Source: Rubrivivax sp.
GTDB taxonomy: Bacteria; Pseudomonadota; Gammaproteobacteria; Burkholderiales; Burkholderiaceae_C
Direction: 5' to 3'
DNA: 64,000 nucleotides
Assembly (NCBI GenBank): GCA_004210455.1
Contig: SEFA01000002.1
Coordinates: forward strand, 1 to 64,000
The notes under the pieces were generated by a model, which was not told where the DNA came from, did not search any database, and saw only the letters and a program-made list of their open reading frames with translations. Shown here in pieces: positions 17,273-25,593 of the stretch. Every line of letters begins with the position of its first letter. Position 1 is the first letter of the stretch. The position numbers and the translations under genes were made by a program.

Positions 17273-18886
17273 ATGACGCTCGCCGGCACCCTCGGCAAGA
17301 CGCAGGCACTGGTCATCGACAGCAACGCCAACTCGCGCAGCCTGATGACGGCGCAGCTGCGAGAACTCGGCGTCGGCCATGTGCGGCAGACCACGCGCGT
17401 GCGCGACGCCCGCGTCATCCTCGAGACGCAGCCCTACGACATCGTCATCTGCGACTACTACTTCGACGGCTCCGAGATGTCGGGGCAGGACCTGCTCGAC
17501 GAGCTGCGGCGCGAGCAGTTGCTCCCCTACTCCACCGTCTTCGTGATGGTCACCGGCGAGGCCTCGTACGCGAAGGTCGCCGAGGCAGCCGAGGCGGCGT
17601 TGGACGCCTACCTCGTCAAGCCCTACACGACCACGGCGCTGGCCGACCGGCTGGCCAATGCGCGGCATCGCAAGGTCGAGCTCAAAGGCATCTTCGACGC
17701 GATCGACGCGAAGGACTTCGGCCGCGCGGCGGACCTGTGCCTGGAACGTTTCCAGCGCAAGGCGACCTACTGGCTGTACGCCGCGCGCATCGGCGCGGAG
17801 CTGTTGTTGCGCCTGGAGCGCCATACGGAGGCGCGCGAGCTGTACGAAGCCATCATCGCCGCGCGGACCGTGCCGTGGGCGCGGCTGGGCGTGGCGCGGA
17901 CCGAGGTCGCCGGCGGCAACCTGAGCGCCGCGCGGCGCACGCTGGAAACGCTGATCGGCGACATGCCCGACCAGGCCGACAGCTACGACCTCATGGGTCG
18001 CGTGCAGATGGAGCAAGGCGAGATCGATGCCGCGCTCGCGACCTATCGCACCGCCGCGACGCTGACGCCCGGCTGTCTGCTGCGACAGCAGCATTGCGGC
18101 ACGCTGGCCTTCTACGCGGGGCAGCGCGACGAGGCGCTCAAGATGCTGGAGCGCAGCGTGGCGCAGGGCCTGCGCTCCAAGCTGTTCGATGCGCACAGCC
18201 TGGCCCTGATGGCGCTGATGCGCTTCGACGCCAAGGACAGCAAGGGCCTCAAATACACGATGGACGCGCTGATGCAGGCCATGGAGCGCGCGCCGCGCGA
18301 CCAGCGCCTGCAGGGTTTCGAGGTGCTGATGCAAGGCTTGCGGCTGCTGCTGGACCGCAAGCTGGCGGACGCGCTGATGCTGGCGCGCCAGTTTGCGCGA
18401 CGCGCCGGCGACCCGGACTTCGACCTCGAGGCCGCCAGCCTGCTGGTCGCGCTGTGGGTGCGCATGGCGCGGCAGGACATCGAGCTCAGCGAGATGGAGA
18501 CGCTGATGAATCAGCTCGGGTTGCGCTTCTGCAGTTCCAAGTCGGCGACCGAAGTGCTGATCAGCATGGCGGAGGCCCACGAGCCCAGCACGCAACTGCT
18601 GCGTGACGCGAATGCGCGGGTGTTTGCGATCTCCGAGACGGCGATGCGCCATGCGATGCGCGGCGATGCGCAGACTGGCGTCCAGTTGCTGGTGGAGCAA
18701 GGCACGCACACGCTGAACGCCAAGCTGATCGACATGGCGGCGCTGGTGCTCAAGCGCTACCGCGAACGGATGAGCGACCCGGCGGCGCTGGAGCCCAAGA
18801 TCGAGGAACTGCAGCGCCGCTACGTGCAGGCCAGCGGTCAGGGACTCAAGGCCGCCCGAGGGGGCGGCATGGCCTTGCGAGGATGA
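17273..18886 (+). CDS. Response-regulator receiver domain with TPR-type repeats
   Basis: ATG 17273 gives 537 residues. Residues about 9-135 are a CheY-like receiver with Asp16, phospho-acceptor Asp61 (IVICDYYFDG), Thr94 and Lys116 (YLVKPY). The rest is helical and reads as tetratricopeptide-like repeats (for example ARLGVARTEVAGGNLSAA, SYDLMGRVQMEQGEIDAAL and GTLAFYAGQRDEALKML). No DNA-binding or enzymatic output domain is visible, so the output is probably protein binding. Similar receiver-TPR proteins occur in Burkholderiales and Pseudomonas without firm roles. The partner kinase is not adjacent. The gene is separated from dnaJ by a terminator, and its own promoter is not clear. Confidence 0.8.
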   Translation: MTLAGTLGKTQALVIDSNANSRSLMTAQLRELGVGHVRQTTRVRDARVILETQPYDIVICDYYFDGSEMSGQDLLDELRREQLLPYSTVFVMVTGEASYAKVAEAAEAALDAYLVKPYTTTALADRLANARHRKVELKGIFDAIDAKDFGRAADLCLERFQRKATYWLYAARIGAELLLRLERHTEARELYEAIIAARTVPWARLGVARTEVAGGNLSAARRTLETLIGDMPDQADSYDLMGRVQMEQGEIDAALATYRTAATLTPGCLLRQQHCGTLAFYAGQRDEALKMLERSVAQGLRSKLFDAHSLALMALMRFDAKDSKGLKYTMDALMQAMERAPRDQRLQGFEVLMQGLRLLLDRKLADALMLARQFARRAGDPDFDLEAASLLVALWVRMARQDIELSEMETLMNQLGLRFCSSKSATEVLISMAEAHEPSTQLLRDANARVFAISETAMRHAMRGDAQTGVQLLVEQGTHTLNAKLIDMAALVLKRYRERMSDPAALEPKIEELQRRYVQASGQGLKAARGGGMALRG

Positions 18887-18916
18887 ATGCGCATCCGGGG
18901 CCACGCGGCGGCGAGG

Positions 18917-18944
18917 CTCAGGAAGGCTTCAGGGGAGCTTCAGG
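18917..18944 (+). promoter_or_regulatory. Direct repeats with 11-bp period upstream of eptA
   Basis: CTTCAGG occurs at 18927-18933 and 18938-18944, exactly 11 bases apart, with a degenerate copy CTCAGG at 18917-18922. Tandem half-sites with an 11-bp period are the usual binding pattern of OmpR-type regulators such as PmrA (CTTAA-N6-CTTAA), which controls eptA in enterics. The site ends 50 bases before the eptA ATG. Confidence 0.45.
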
Positions 18945-18993
18945 TACGACAACTACAAGGGCAGGTTTTCGCTTGCCGGCCTGACACAACAAG

Positions 18994-20694
18994 ATGCCGT
19001 TTTCCGATCCCTCGACCTCGCCGACCCGCGAGGCCGCCACGGTGCACCCCGTGCGCACCCGTTCACCGCTGGCATTGACGTGGCTGACCGCGCTGTGGAT
19101 CGGTGTGCTCGGCAACTGGCCGCTGTGGCAGCGGATGTGGGGCATGCCGGACTACGCCGGGGCCTCGGGCAAGCTCTTCGTCATCGTCTTCGCCGGCATC
19201 GTGATCATGGTGCTGGCCGCGGTCTTCAGCCTGCTGGCCTGGCGTGTCGCGGTCAAGCCGCTGCTGACGCTGATGCTGGTGATGACGGCGCCGCTGGCCT
19301 ACTTCATCGGCAGCTACGGCGTGATCATCGACAGCACGATGATCACCAACGCGCTGCAGACCGATGTGCGCGAGACCCGCGATCTGATCGGTGGGGGACT
19401 TGCCGCGCACGTCGCGGTGATCGCGCTGATCCCGTTGATCTGGATCTGGCGTCAGCGCCTGAACGACACGCGATGGTTCAGACGGCTGGGATGGAACCTC
19501 GCCAGCGTGGCGCTGGCGCTGGCCCTGGGCGTCGGACTCGCGGCGACGCGGACTGCGGAACTGGCCTCCACGTTGCGCAACAACAAGGCGCTGACCAAGA
19601 TGGTCAGCCCGATCAACGCGATCTGGGCGAGCGCCGCGCTGGCCGCGCAGAAGCAGAAGAAGCCCAAGGGGCCGCTCGAAGTCGTCGCCGCCGACGCGAC
19701 GCTCACGCCGCGCGCCGCGGGCGCACGCCCGCCGCTCGTGCTGCTGGTGGTCGGCGAGACGGCGCGCTCCGAGAACTTCCAGCTCAACGGCTACGGCCAG
19801 CCGACCAATCCGGAGCTGTCGACGAAGCCGGTGCTCAGCTATCGCGAGGTCGCCTCCTGCGGCACGTCGACAGCGGCCTCGCTGCCCTGCATGTTCTCCC
19901 AGCTTGGCCGCGAGGTGTACGTCGATCATCCCGGCAACCAGCAGACGCTGATGGACGTGTTGCAGCGCGCCGGGCTCGCGGTGCTGTGGCTGGACAACCA
20001 GTCGGGTTGCAAGGGGATCTGCGACCGCGTGCCGAATGCGCAGGCGATCAATCCTGCCCGGCCGGATCACCCGATCCCCGCGGGCCTGTGCCGCGCGGAT
20101 GGCGAATGCCTCGACGAGGTGATGCTGCACGATGTGGACGCACGCATCGCGGCGCTGGATCCGCAACGCGTCGCGCGCGGCGTCGTGCTGGTGCTGCACC
20201 AGATGGGCAGCCATGGTCCCGCCTATTACCTGCGCACGCCCGACGACCGCAAGCCCTTCCAGCCCGAGTGCCGCAGCAACGCGCTGCAGCAGTGCGAGCT
20301 GGAGCAGGTCCGCCATGCCTACGACAACACGATCGCCTACACCGACCACGTGCTGGCGAAGGCGATCGACTGGCTGGGGACGCAGGAGCAACGTTTCGAT
20401 CCGAGCCTGCTGTACGTGTCGGACCACGGCGAGTCGCTGGGCGAGAACAACCTCTTCCTGCACGGCATGCCGTATGCGCTGGCGCCCAAGCAGCAGAAGC
20501 ATGTGCCGCTGATCCTGTGGCTGCCGGAGCAGACCCGGCAATCGCAGAAGCTCGACAGCGCCTGCCTGACGCAGCGCCGCGATACCCCGATGTCGCATGA
20601 CGGGCTGTATCACACGGTGCTGAGCCTCAGCGGCGTGGAGACCTCGGTCTATCGCAAGGACTGGGATTGGGTCGGGGCCTGCCGGCGCGGCTAA
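18994..20694 (+). CDS. eptA: Lipid A phosphoethanolamine transferase (EptA-like)
   Basis: This inner-membrane enzyme transfers phosphoethanolamine from phosphatidylethanolamine to lipid A on the periplasmic side, lowering surface charge and affinity for cationic peptides such as polymyxin. The 566-residue protein has five N-terminal membrane segments (about 28-205) and a sulfatase-type periplasmic domain. The catalytic domain shows LLVVGETARSENFQLNGYG, the nucleophile region CGTSTAASLPCMF (Thr293), LHQMGSHGPAYY, and VSDHGESLGENNLFLHG with metal-binding Asp/His. Several cysteines in the catalytic domain fit the conserved disulfides. Its stop overlaps the end of the convergent gene at 20691. 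Confidence 0.9.
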   Translation: MPFSDPSTSPTREAATVHPVRTRSPLALTWLTALWIGVLGNWPLWQRMWGMPDYAGASGKLFVIVFAGIVIMVLAAVFSLLAWRVAVKPLLTLMLVMTAPLAYFIGSYGVIIDSTMITNALQTDVRETRDLIGGGLAAHVAVIALIPLIWIWRQRLNDTRWFRRLGWNLASVALALALGVGLAATRTAELASTLRNNKALTKMVSPINAIWASAALAAQKQKKPKGPLEVVAADATLTPRAAGARPPLVLLVVGETARSENFQLNGYGQPTNPELSTKPVLSYREVASCGTSTAASLPCMFSQLGREVYVDHPGNQQTLMDVLQRAGLAVLWLDNQSGCKGICDRVPNAQAINPARPDHPIPAGLCRADGECLDEVMLHDVDARIAALDPQRVARGVVLVLHQMGSHGPAYYLRTPDDRKPFQPECRSNALQQCELEQVRHAYDNTIAYTDHVLAKAIDWLGTQEQRFDPSLLYVSDHGESLGENNLFLHGMPYALAPKQQKHVPLILWLPEQTRQSQKLDSACLTQRRDTPMSHDGLYHTVLSLSGVETSVYRKDWDWVGACRRG

Positions 20695-21098
20695 CAGGTG
20701 GACTGCGGAAGCGGTACATCACATCGTTCAAGAACCTGCCGGGCTTGTCCCAATTGATCGTGCATGGCCGCCGGCAGTACGGTCGCTTCGAGCTCATAGT
20801 CCGCATGGACTCGACGCCGCCGCTGAACTTCGAGCTGAGTGCCGTTCTGCCGCGAACGCTCCTTCAGCAGCTCCCCGCAGCGCTCGGCCGGATGCTTCAG
20901 GCGGTTGATCAACTCCTGGTGACTTCCTCCTTCCGGACCCTCATTGCGCCCCAACGCCGGAAGCGTCTGCTCCCATTGCCTGCATCGATGAAACGCAGCG
21001 TAGTACGCCCTGCTGATCGCGCTGCGATTCGACACCTCCGCACCTTCGCGGCCCAAGGCCCACGCATGTGCGAGCAGTTCATTGCAATCGATGGCCAT
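20691..21098 (-). CDS. HEPN-like small protein
   Basis: ATG 21098 is chosen because GAGGAG lies about nine bases upstream; a TTG at 21140 would overlap the previous stop but has no better site. The 135-residue protein is helical. It shows SRAYYAAFH (Arg30 to His37, an R-x6-H spacing) and later RRRRVHADYEL (93-103), the pattern R..ADY seen in many small HEPN proteins. HEPN domains are commonly RNases in toxin-antitoxin and defence systems, but some are inactive. The gene follows the unknown gene at 21137 by 38 bases on the same strand. Base composition is visibly less GC-rich than in neighbours. The HEPN call is by motif only. Confidence 0.55.
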   Translation of the reverse strand: MAIDCNELLAHAWALGREGAEVSNRSAISRAYYAAFHRCRQWEQTLPALGRNEGPEGGSHQELINRLKHPAERCGELLKERSRQNGTQLEVQRRRRVHADYELEATVLPAAMHDQLGQARQVLERCDVPLPQSTC

Positions 21099-21136
21099 CA
21101 CCCGCTCCTCGGCAACTGGGACACACCTGGATCCGC

Positions 21137-21634
21137 TCAAGCAGTGGCATTGCTCACGAAGGAAAACAGGAACTCGGACCGCAACAGATCGACGTAGGCC
21201 AATTCGCCCCAGAACTCAGAGGTCCACTCCAACGCGGCTTCCCGGCCGACAGCAAGCGGCAGCCCGTACTCGATGCCCATGAGGTTCTTGCTTTCGAAAA
21301 GCGTGGCAGTCGCCGTTCCACACCGTTGCAATCCGTGCCGGCGCGCGAAATGCGCAGCAAGATGCAACACGTGCCTGACGTAGGTGACCGTCACGTTGCG
21401 CCTATCCAATTCGCACAGTGCGCGATCGATCTCTTCCCAACTGGTGGAGACGCATTGCGCATCCAGCAGACCTTGCGGCTGGCATGCGCCGAACAGCTCA
21501 GCCGGATACCGCAACAGGTCCAGTACCGCCGCCAACTCTGACATGCCTTCTGGGGTCGGCACCGGCATCACCATGATCGTCACCAGCTTGTCGGCACGGC
21601 TGATCGGCCTCACGTAGTTCAATTGCACGGTCAT
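21137..21634 (-). CDS. Unknown protein upstream of the HEPN-like gene
   Basis: ATG 21634 (MTVQLNYVRPISRADK) is chosen because AGGAG lies seven bases upstream; the frame is open further, to a GTG at 21751. The 165-residue protein has no signal peptide or membrane segment, and I recognise no family. Features are an N-terminal beta-like stretch (KLVTIMVMPVP), a helical centre (EEIDRALCELDRR, VRHVLHLAAHFARRHG) and an aromatic C-terminal end (EWTSEFWGELAYVDLLRSEFLFSF). It has no nucleotidyltransferase motif of the MNT type that usually pairs with HEPN. Its lower GC content and place ahead of the HEPN-like gene suggest a two-gene acquired unit. Confidence 0.55.
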   Translation of the reverse strand: MTVQLNYVRPISRADKLVTIMVMPVPTPEGMSELAAVLDLLRYPAELFGACQPQGLLDAQCVSTSWEEIDRALCELDRRNVTVTYVRHVLHLAAHFARRHGLQRCGTATATLFESKNLMGIEYGLPLAVGREAALEWTSEFWGELAYVDLLRSEFLFSFVSNATA

Positions 21635-21844
21635 CACATCTCCTGCATTGCGAGTCCTCGACTCAATGGCAACCAGTCTCTGCGTGATGAGCTCGAAACA
21701 CATTCCCTCCGAAGGGCGTTTCGACGGGGGATATTGATATCGGTAGGTCACTCCCCCTGCGCATACTGAGGGAGGTCATTGCCAAGTCGGCTGGCAGCGG
21801 ATCGGCTGGCGCGGGGCCAGGTCTTGCCGACGCTGAGCCGACGT

Positions 21845-22963
21845 TCAGAACAACGACTGCTGCCCCACCACCTTGGACGGCGGACGGAACTCGCTGAAGT
21901 CGAACTGGTGCCGCTCGCGGCCCAGGCCCAATCGCTTCGACGCCTTGCGCAAGCGCTGCTGGAGCAGCTCCGCCCAGATCCCCTCGCCGGTGAAGCGCGT
22001 GCCGAAGCGCGGATCGTTGTCCTTGCCGCCGCGCATGTCGCGCAGCCGCGCCATGATGCGCGCGGCCTTGTCCGGCTGATGCAGCCGCAGCCAGTCGTGG
22101 AACAGCGGCGCCACTTCCCAGGGCAGCCGCAGCGGGATGCTGAACGCCTTGGTCGCCCCGGCCTCCGCGGCGGCTTCGAGGATGCGCTCCAGCTCGGGCT
22201 CGTTGAGGAAGGGGATCACCGGCGACACGCTCACCCCCACCGGCACGCCCGCCTCCGCCAGCGCCTTGATCGTCTGCAGCCGCCGCTGCGGCGACGCCGC
22301 GCGCGGCTCCAGGATGCGCGACAGCGCCGGATCCAGCGAAGTCACCGACAGGTAGACCGACACCTGCCGCTTGAGCGCCATCGGCACGATCAGGTCCAGG
22401 TCGCGCTCGATGCCGCTGGACTTGGTCACCACCGAGAACGGATGCCGCGCCTCGGTCAGCACTTCCACGACGGCGCGGGTGATGCCGAGCTTGCGTTCGA
22501 TCGGCTGGTACGCGTCGGTCGCCGTGCCCAGCACCAGCGGCGCGGGCTTGTACGCGGGCGAGGCCAGGGTCTCCCGCAGCCGCTCCGCGGCGTTGACCTT
22601 GGCGATGATCTTGGTCTCGAAGTCCAGGCCCGGCGACAGGTTCAGGTAGCTGTGCGTCGGCCGCGCGAAGCAGTAGATGCAGCCGTGCTCGCAGCCGCGG
22701 TACGGATTGATCGACAGGTCGAAGCCGATGTCGGGCGACTGGTTGCCGCTGACGATCTTCTTTGCGTGCTCCTCGATGATCTCGGTCTTCGGGGCGACAT
22801 GCTCCTCCAGCGCCTCCTGGTCCAGCGTGCCCCAGCCGTCGTCGTACTGCTCGCGCCCGCGCGATTCGAAACGGTGCGGCATCGCCCAGGCGCTGCCCCG
22901 CCCTTTCAGGGCGTCGGCCTGGAGGTACAGCGGCGGAGCGGCGATCTTGGTCTCTTGCGGCAT
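21845..22963 (-). CDS. Radical SAM protein, PA0069 family (SPL-like)
   Basis: The 372-residue protein carries the radical SAM cluster motif Cys91-x3-Cys95-x2-Cys98 (GCEHGCIYCFAR) followed by a TIM-barrel-like body (VVTKSSGIERDLDLI, VYLSVTSLDPALSRILEPR, VGVSVSPVIPFLNEPELERIL). This pattern belongs to the group related to spore photoproduct lyase, often called the PA0069 family; the substrate is not established. The start codon overlaps a perfect LexA operator, so the gene is very likely SOS-induced, which points to DNA damage repair or tolerance. It is divergent from the glycosyltransferase at 23073. Confidence 0.88.
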   Translation of the reverse strand: MPQETKIAAPPLYLQADALKGRGSAWAMPHRFESRGREQYDDGWGTLDQEALEEHVAPKTEIIEEHAKKIVSGNQSPDIGFDLSINPYRGCEHGCIYCFARPTHSYLNLSPGLDFETKIIAKVNAAERLRETLASPAYKPAPLVLGTATDAYQPIERKLGITRAVVEVLTEARHPFSVVTKSSGIERDLDLIVPMALKRQVSVYLSVTSLDPALSRILEPRAASPQRRLQTIKALAEAGVPVGVSVSPVIPFLNEPELERILEAAAEAGATKAFSIPLRLPWEVAPLFHDWLRLHQPDKAARIMARLRDMRGGKDNDPRFGTRFTGEGIWAELLQQRLRKASKRLGLGRERHQFDFSEFRPPSKVVGQQSLF

Positions 22964-22982
22964 ACTGTCAATTTATACAGTA
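22963..22982. promoter_or_regulatory. LexA (SOS) operator
   Basis: The 20-base site runs from TACTGT to ACAGTA with an AT-rich centre and fits CTGT-N8-ACAG exactly, including both flanking TA pairs. It shares one base with the start codon of the radical SAM gene on the minus strand, so LexA bound here would block initiation directly. An AT-rich -10-like stretch lies inside it. The divergent gene begins 90 bases away and could also be affected. Confidence 0.85.
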
Positions 22983-23072
22983 TTGCCGAAGAATGCCAGT
23001 GTCCATCGGCATCCCGGGCTGCCTCCCGGGCTGCATCCTTGGCGCTTCCCGTGGCGCTTCCATAATCGCCCC

Positions 23073-24710
23073 ATGGATGCTCTCAAAGACCTGCTGCGCA
23101 ACGCCCTCCGGGAGATGGGCCGCGGCCGCTATGCCGACGCCGTCGCGCTGCTGGAGCCGCACGCGCAGGTCGCATCGAACGAACTCCAGCGCTACCTCGG
23201 CGAATCGCTGCGGCGTTGCGGGCGCGTGCAGGACGCGATCGGGCCGCTGATGCAGGCGCTCGCGCTGAAGATCGACGACGTCGACGCCTACCTGCAGCTG
23301 GCCTTCGCGTTGCAGTCCCTGCAGATGAAGGCCGAGGCGGCCGAGTGTTTCCGCACCGTCGCCGCGCTGCGGCCCGACAGCGTGATGGCCTTGGCCTACC
23401 AGGCCCACGGCGACCAGCAATGCGCGCGCTGGTCGGACTTCGACGGGAACCTGCGATCGCTGCGCGCCGCGATCCGGGCCAAGCCGGACGACGCCGATGA
23501 TGAATTCGGCGTGCCCTTCGCGCTGGCGACGCTGCCGCATGCCCCCGCGGACCTGCTGAAGGTCGCGCGACTGAGCACGCGTTTCCTGAGCCGCGGCATC
23601 GTGCCCCTGCCGGCGGTGAAGGCCGTCGCCAAGCCCAAGCTGCGCATCGGTTACCTGTCTTCCGATTTCCACGCCCATGCGACTGCCGCGTTGATGGTCG
23701 AGGTCCTGGAGCACCGGGATCGCGGGCGCTTCGAGGTGCTGCTGTTCTCGCACGGAGCGGACGACGGCTCCGCGCTGCAGCAGCGCATCCGCGCGGCCTG
23801 CGAGCGCTTCGTCGACGTCGGCGATCTCGATCCCGCCGCCATCGCCGCGCGCATGCGCGCGGAGGGCGTCGACATCGCCGTCGACCTGAAGGGTCACACC
23901 GCCGGCAGCCGCTTCACCGCGCTCGCCGCGCAGCCGGCACCGGTGCAGGTCGCGTGGCTCGGCTTCCCCGGCACCTGCGGGGCGGATTTCATCGATTACG
24001 TCATCGGCGATGCGATCGTCACGCCGTTGTCCGATGCGCCGTTCTATTCAGAACACATCGCGCAGCTACCGCGCTGCTACCAGCCCGGCGATGCGACGCG
24101 CTGCATCGAACCCACGCCGCGCGCCGAGCTCGGCCTGCCGGACGACGCGATCGTGCTGCTCTCGGCGAACACGGTGCTGAAGATCACGCCCGCCGTCTTC
24201 GACACGTGGATGGCCATCCTGCGCCGCCTGCCGCACGCGCTGTTATGGCAGCTCAGCGGCGGCGAGCAGGCTGATGCGCAGCTGCGCGCCGAGGCCGCGT
24301 CACGCGGCATCGCGCCGGAGCGGCTCGTCTTCATGCCGCCGGGGGACATGGCCGCACACTGGAACCGCCTCGCCGCCGCGGACGTCGCGCTCGACACGTG
24401 GCCGTGCAACGGACACACGACGACCAGCGATGCGCTCGCCGCCGGCGTGCCGGTCGTGACGCTGCGCGGCGACGGCTTCGCGTCGCGCGTGGCGGAAAGC
24501 CTGCTCGTCCAGGCCGGGCTGCACGCGCTGGTCTGCGACACGCCCGAGGCGTATGTCGAACAGGTCTGCGCACGCGCCACGGCGTCGAAACCGGCGATCC
24601 CGACGTGGATCGATTCGCGGGCGTTCGCGCGCGACCTGGAGGCGCTCTACGAGCGGATGTGGGCGCGTGCGGTGGCGGGTCTGCCACCCGATGCGCTGCC
24701 CGCCGCATGA
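23073..24710 (+). CDS. TPR-containing OGT-like glycosyltransferase (GT41 family)
   Basis: ATG 23073 gives 545 residues; the longer open frame upstream runs back across the divergent promoter. Residues 1-120 are TPR-like repeats (YADAVALLEPHAQVASNE, VDAYLQLAFALQSLQMKAEAAECFRTVAAL). From about 185 the protein has the two-lobed fold of O-GlcNAc transferase: RIGYLSSDFHAHATAALM, VDLKGHTAGSRF, VQVAWLGFPGTCG, LSANTVLKITPAVFDTWM, and DTWPCNGHTTTSDALAAGVPVVTL followed by FASRVAESLL. It probably transfers a sugar from a nucleotide donor to a protein or a surface polymer. Bacterial members include HMW1C-like and SPINDLY-like enzymes; donor and acceptor cannot be read here. Confidence 0.85.
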   Translation: MDALKDLLRNALREMGRGRYADAVALLEPHAQVASNELQRYLGESLRRCGRVQDAIGPLMQALALKIDDVDAYLQLAFALQSLQMKAEAAECFRTVAALRPDSVMALAYQAHGDQQCARWSDFDGNLRSLRAAIRAKPDDADDEFGVPFALATLPHAPADLLKVARLSTRFLSRGIVPLPAVKAVAKPKLRIGYLSSDFHAHATAALMVEVLEHRDRGRFEVLLFSHGADDGSALQQRIRAACERFVDVGDLDPAAIAARMRAEGVDIAVDLKGHTAGSRFTALAAQPAPVQVAWLGFPGTCGADFIDYVIGDAIVTPLSDAPFYSEHIAQLPRCYQPGDATRCIEPTPRAELGLPDDAIVLLSANTVLKITPAVFDTWMAILRRLPHALLWQLSGGEQADAQLRAEAASRGIAPERLVFMPPGDMAAHWNRLAAADVALDTWPCNGHTTTSDALAAGVPVVTLRGDGFASRVAESLLVQAGLHALVCDTPEAYVEQVCARATASKPAIPTWIDSRAFARDLEALYERMWARAVAGLPPDALPAA

Positions 24711-24726
24711 CGGGGAGGTCCGCGGG

Positions 24727-25593
24727 TCAGGTGGACGATTTCTCGCGCGCCTGCCGGCGCACCTCGTCGGCGACCGGATGCAGCGTCGTCGGGCTCTCGG
24801 TGCCCACGACGCTGTAGCCCAGCCCGCGCATGGCCCAGCTGTAGCCGCCGATGGCCCCCGAGGCCTGCGCCAGCATCGGCGCCTCCTTCTCGATGGTCAT
24901 CGGCCGCAGCATCACGGCCATTCGCGTGCCGTCCGCCCGGTCGTAGAAGAACATGCCCGCGGGACCATGGGCCGTGGCGACCAGACGGCCGCCTGCAAAC
25001 CGATAACCGGCCGCGCTGAGGTCCGGGATCTCCACCGGCCGACGGAGCTTGTCCGAGACCACGCGCAGCAGCCGCTCCCGGTCCAGGTCCTCCGGCGTTT
25101 CGGACGCATAGGCGAGGTAGCTGCTGCGCGCTTCGCCGGCGAGCGCCACGACACCGTTCGCCGCACCACCTGCCGCACCGTTCGCCGCACCGTTCGCCGC
25201 ACCGCTCGCCGCACCGTTCGCCGCCACATCCACCGCCTCCCACCGGTCGCGGACCTGCCACCCGCCGACGCTGCCGGCACCGAGCGCGACGAGCACCGCC
25301 GCGGCCCAGCGCCAATGACGCGTCGGCGGCGCCTGCCGTTGCGCGAGCAGTGTCCCGAGCTGCAGCCGCTGCGGTACCGGTTCATCGGCGATCGGCGCGA
25401 GCGTGGATCTCAACAACTGCCGCTGGGCCATCAGCCGGCTCACGGCCTCCGCCGCGTCCGGATTCCTGTCCAGGTGGTTCTGCACCTCCTTGCGACGGGC
25501 AGCATCGAGCGCACCGTCGACGAAAGCGTGGAGATCGTGTTCAACGACAGGTGACGATTTCATGGGGCCGGTAGGCCCGGCGGGTCTGTCCAT
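24727..25593 (-). CDS. Membrane anti-sigma factor of the ECF sigma pair
   Basis: Start ATG 25591-25593 directly follows the TGA of the sigma gene (25594-25596) and is served by AAGGA inside the sigma 3' end, indicating translational coupling. The 288-residue protein starts with an anti-sigma-like helical domain (VEHDLHAFVDGALDAARRKEV, NHLDRNPDAAEAV) that lacks the zinc HxxxCxxC motif. One membrane helix follows (about 93-112). The periplasmic part begins with Ala/Gly/Asn repeats from the 12-base DNA repeat, then a domain with GMFFYDRADGTRMAVMLRPM. It holds the sigma factor inactive until an unknown envelope signal arrives. Confidence 0.85.
   Translation of the reverse strand: MDRPAGPTGPMKSSPVVEHDLHAFVDGALDAARRKEVQNHLDRNPDAAEAVSRLMAQRQLLRSTLAPIADEPVPQRLQLGTLLAQRQAPPTRHWRWAAAVLVALGAGSVGGWQVRDRWEAVDVAANGAASGAANGAANGAAGGAANGVVALAGEARSSYLAYASETPEDLDRERLLRVVSDKLRRPVEIPDLSAAGYRFAGGRLVATAHGPAGMFFYDRADGTRMAVMLRPMTIEKEAPMLAQASGAIGGYSWAMRGLGYSVVGTESPTTLHPVADEVRRQAREKSST
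25152..25223. repeat. Six tandem 12-bp repeats inside the anti-sigma gene
   Basis: Six units of the type CACCGTTCGCCG (plus strand) lie head to tail, four of them identical. On the coding strand each adds four residues (Asn/Ser/Gly-Gly-Ala-Ala type) just outside the membrane helix. Because the unit is a multiple of three, copy changes alter linker length without breaking the frame. Confidence 0.9.
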
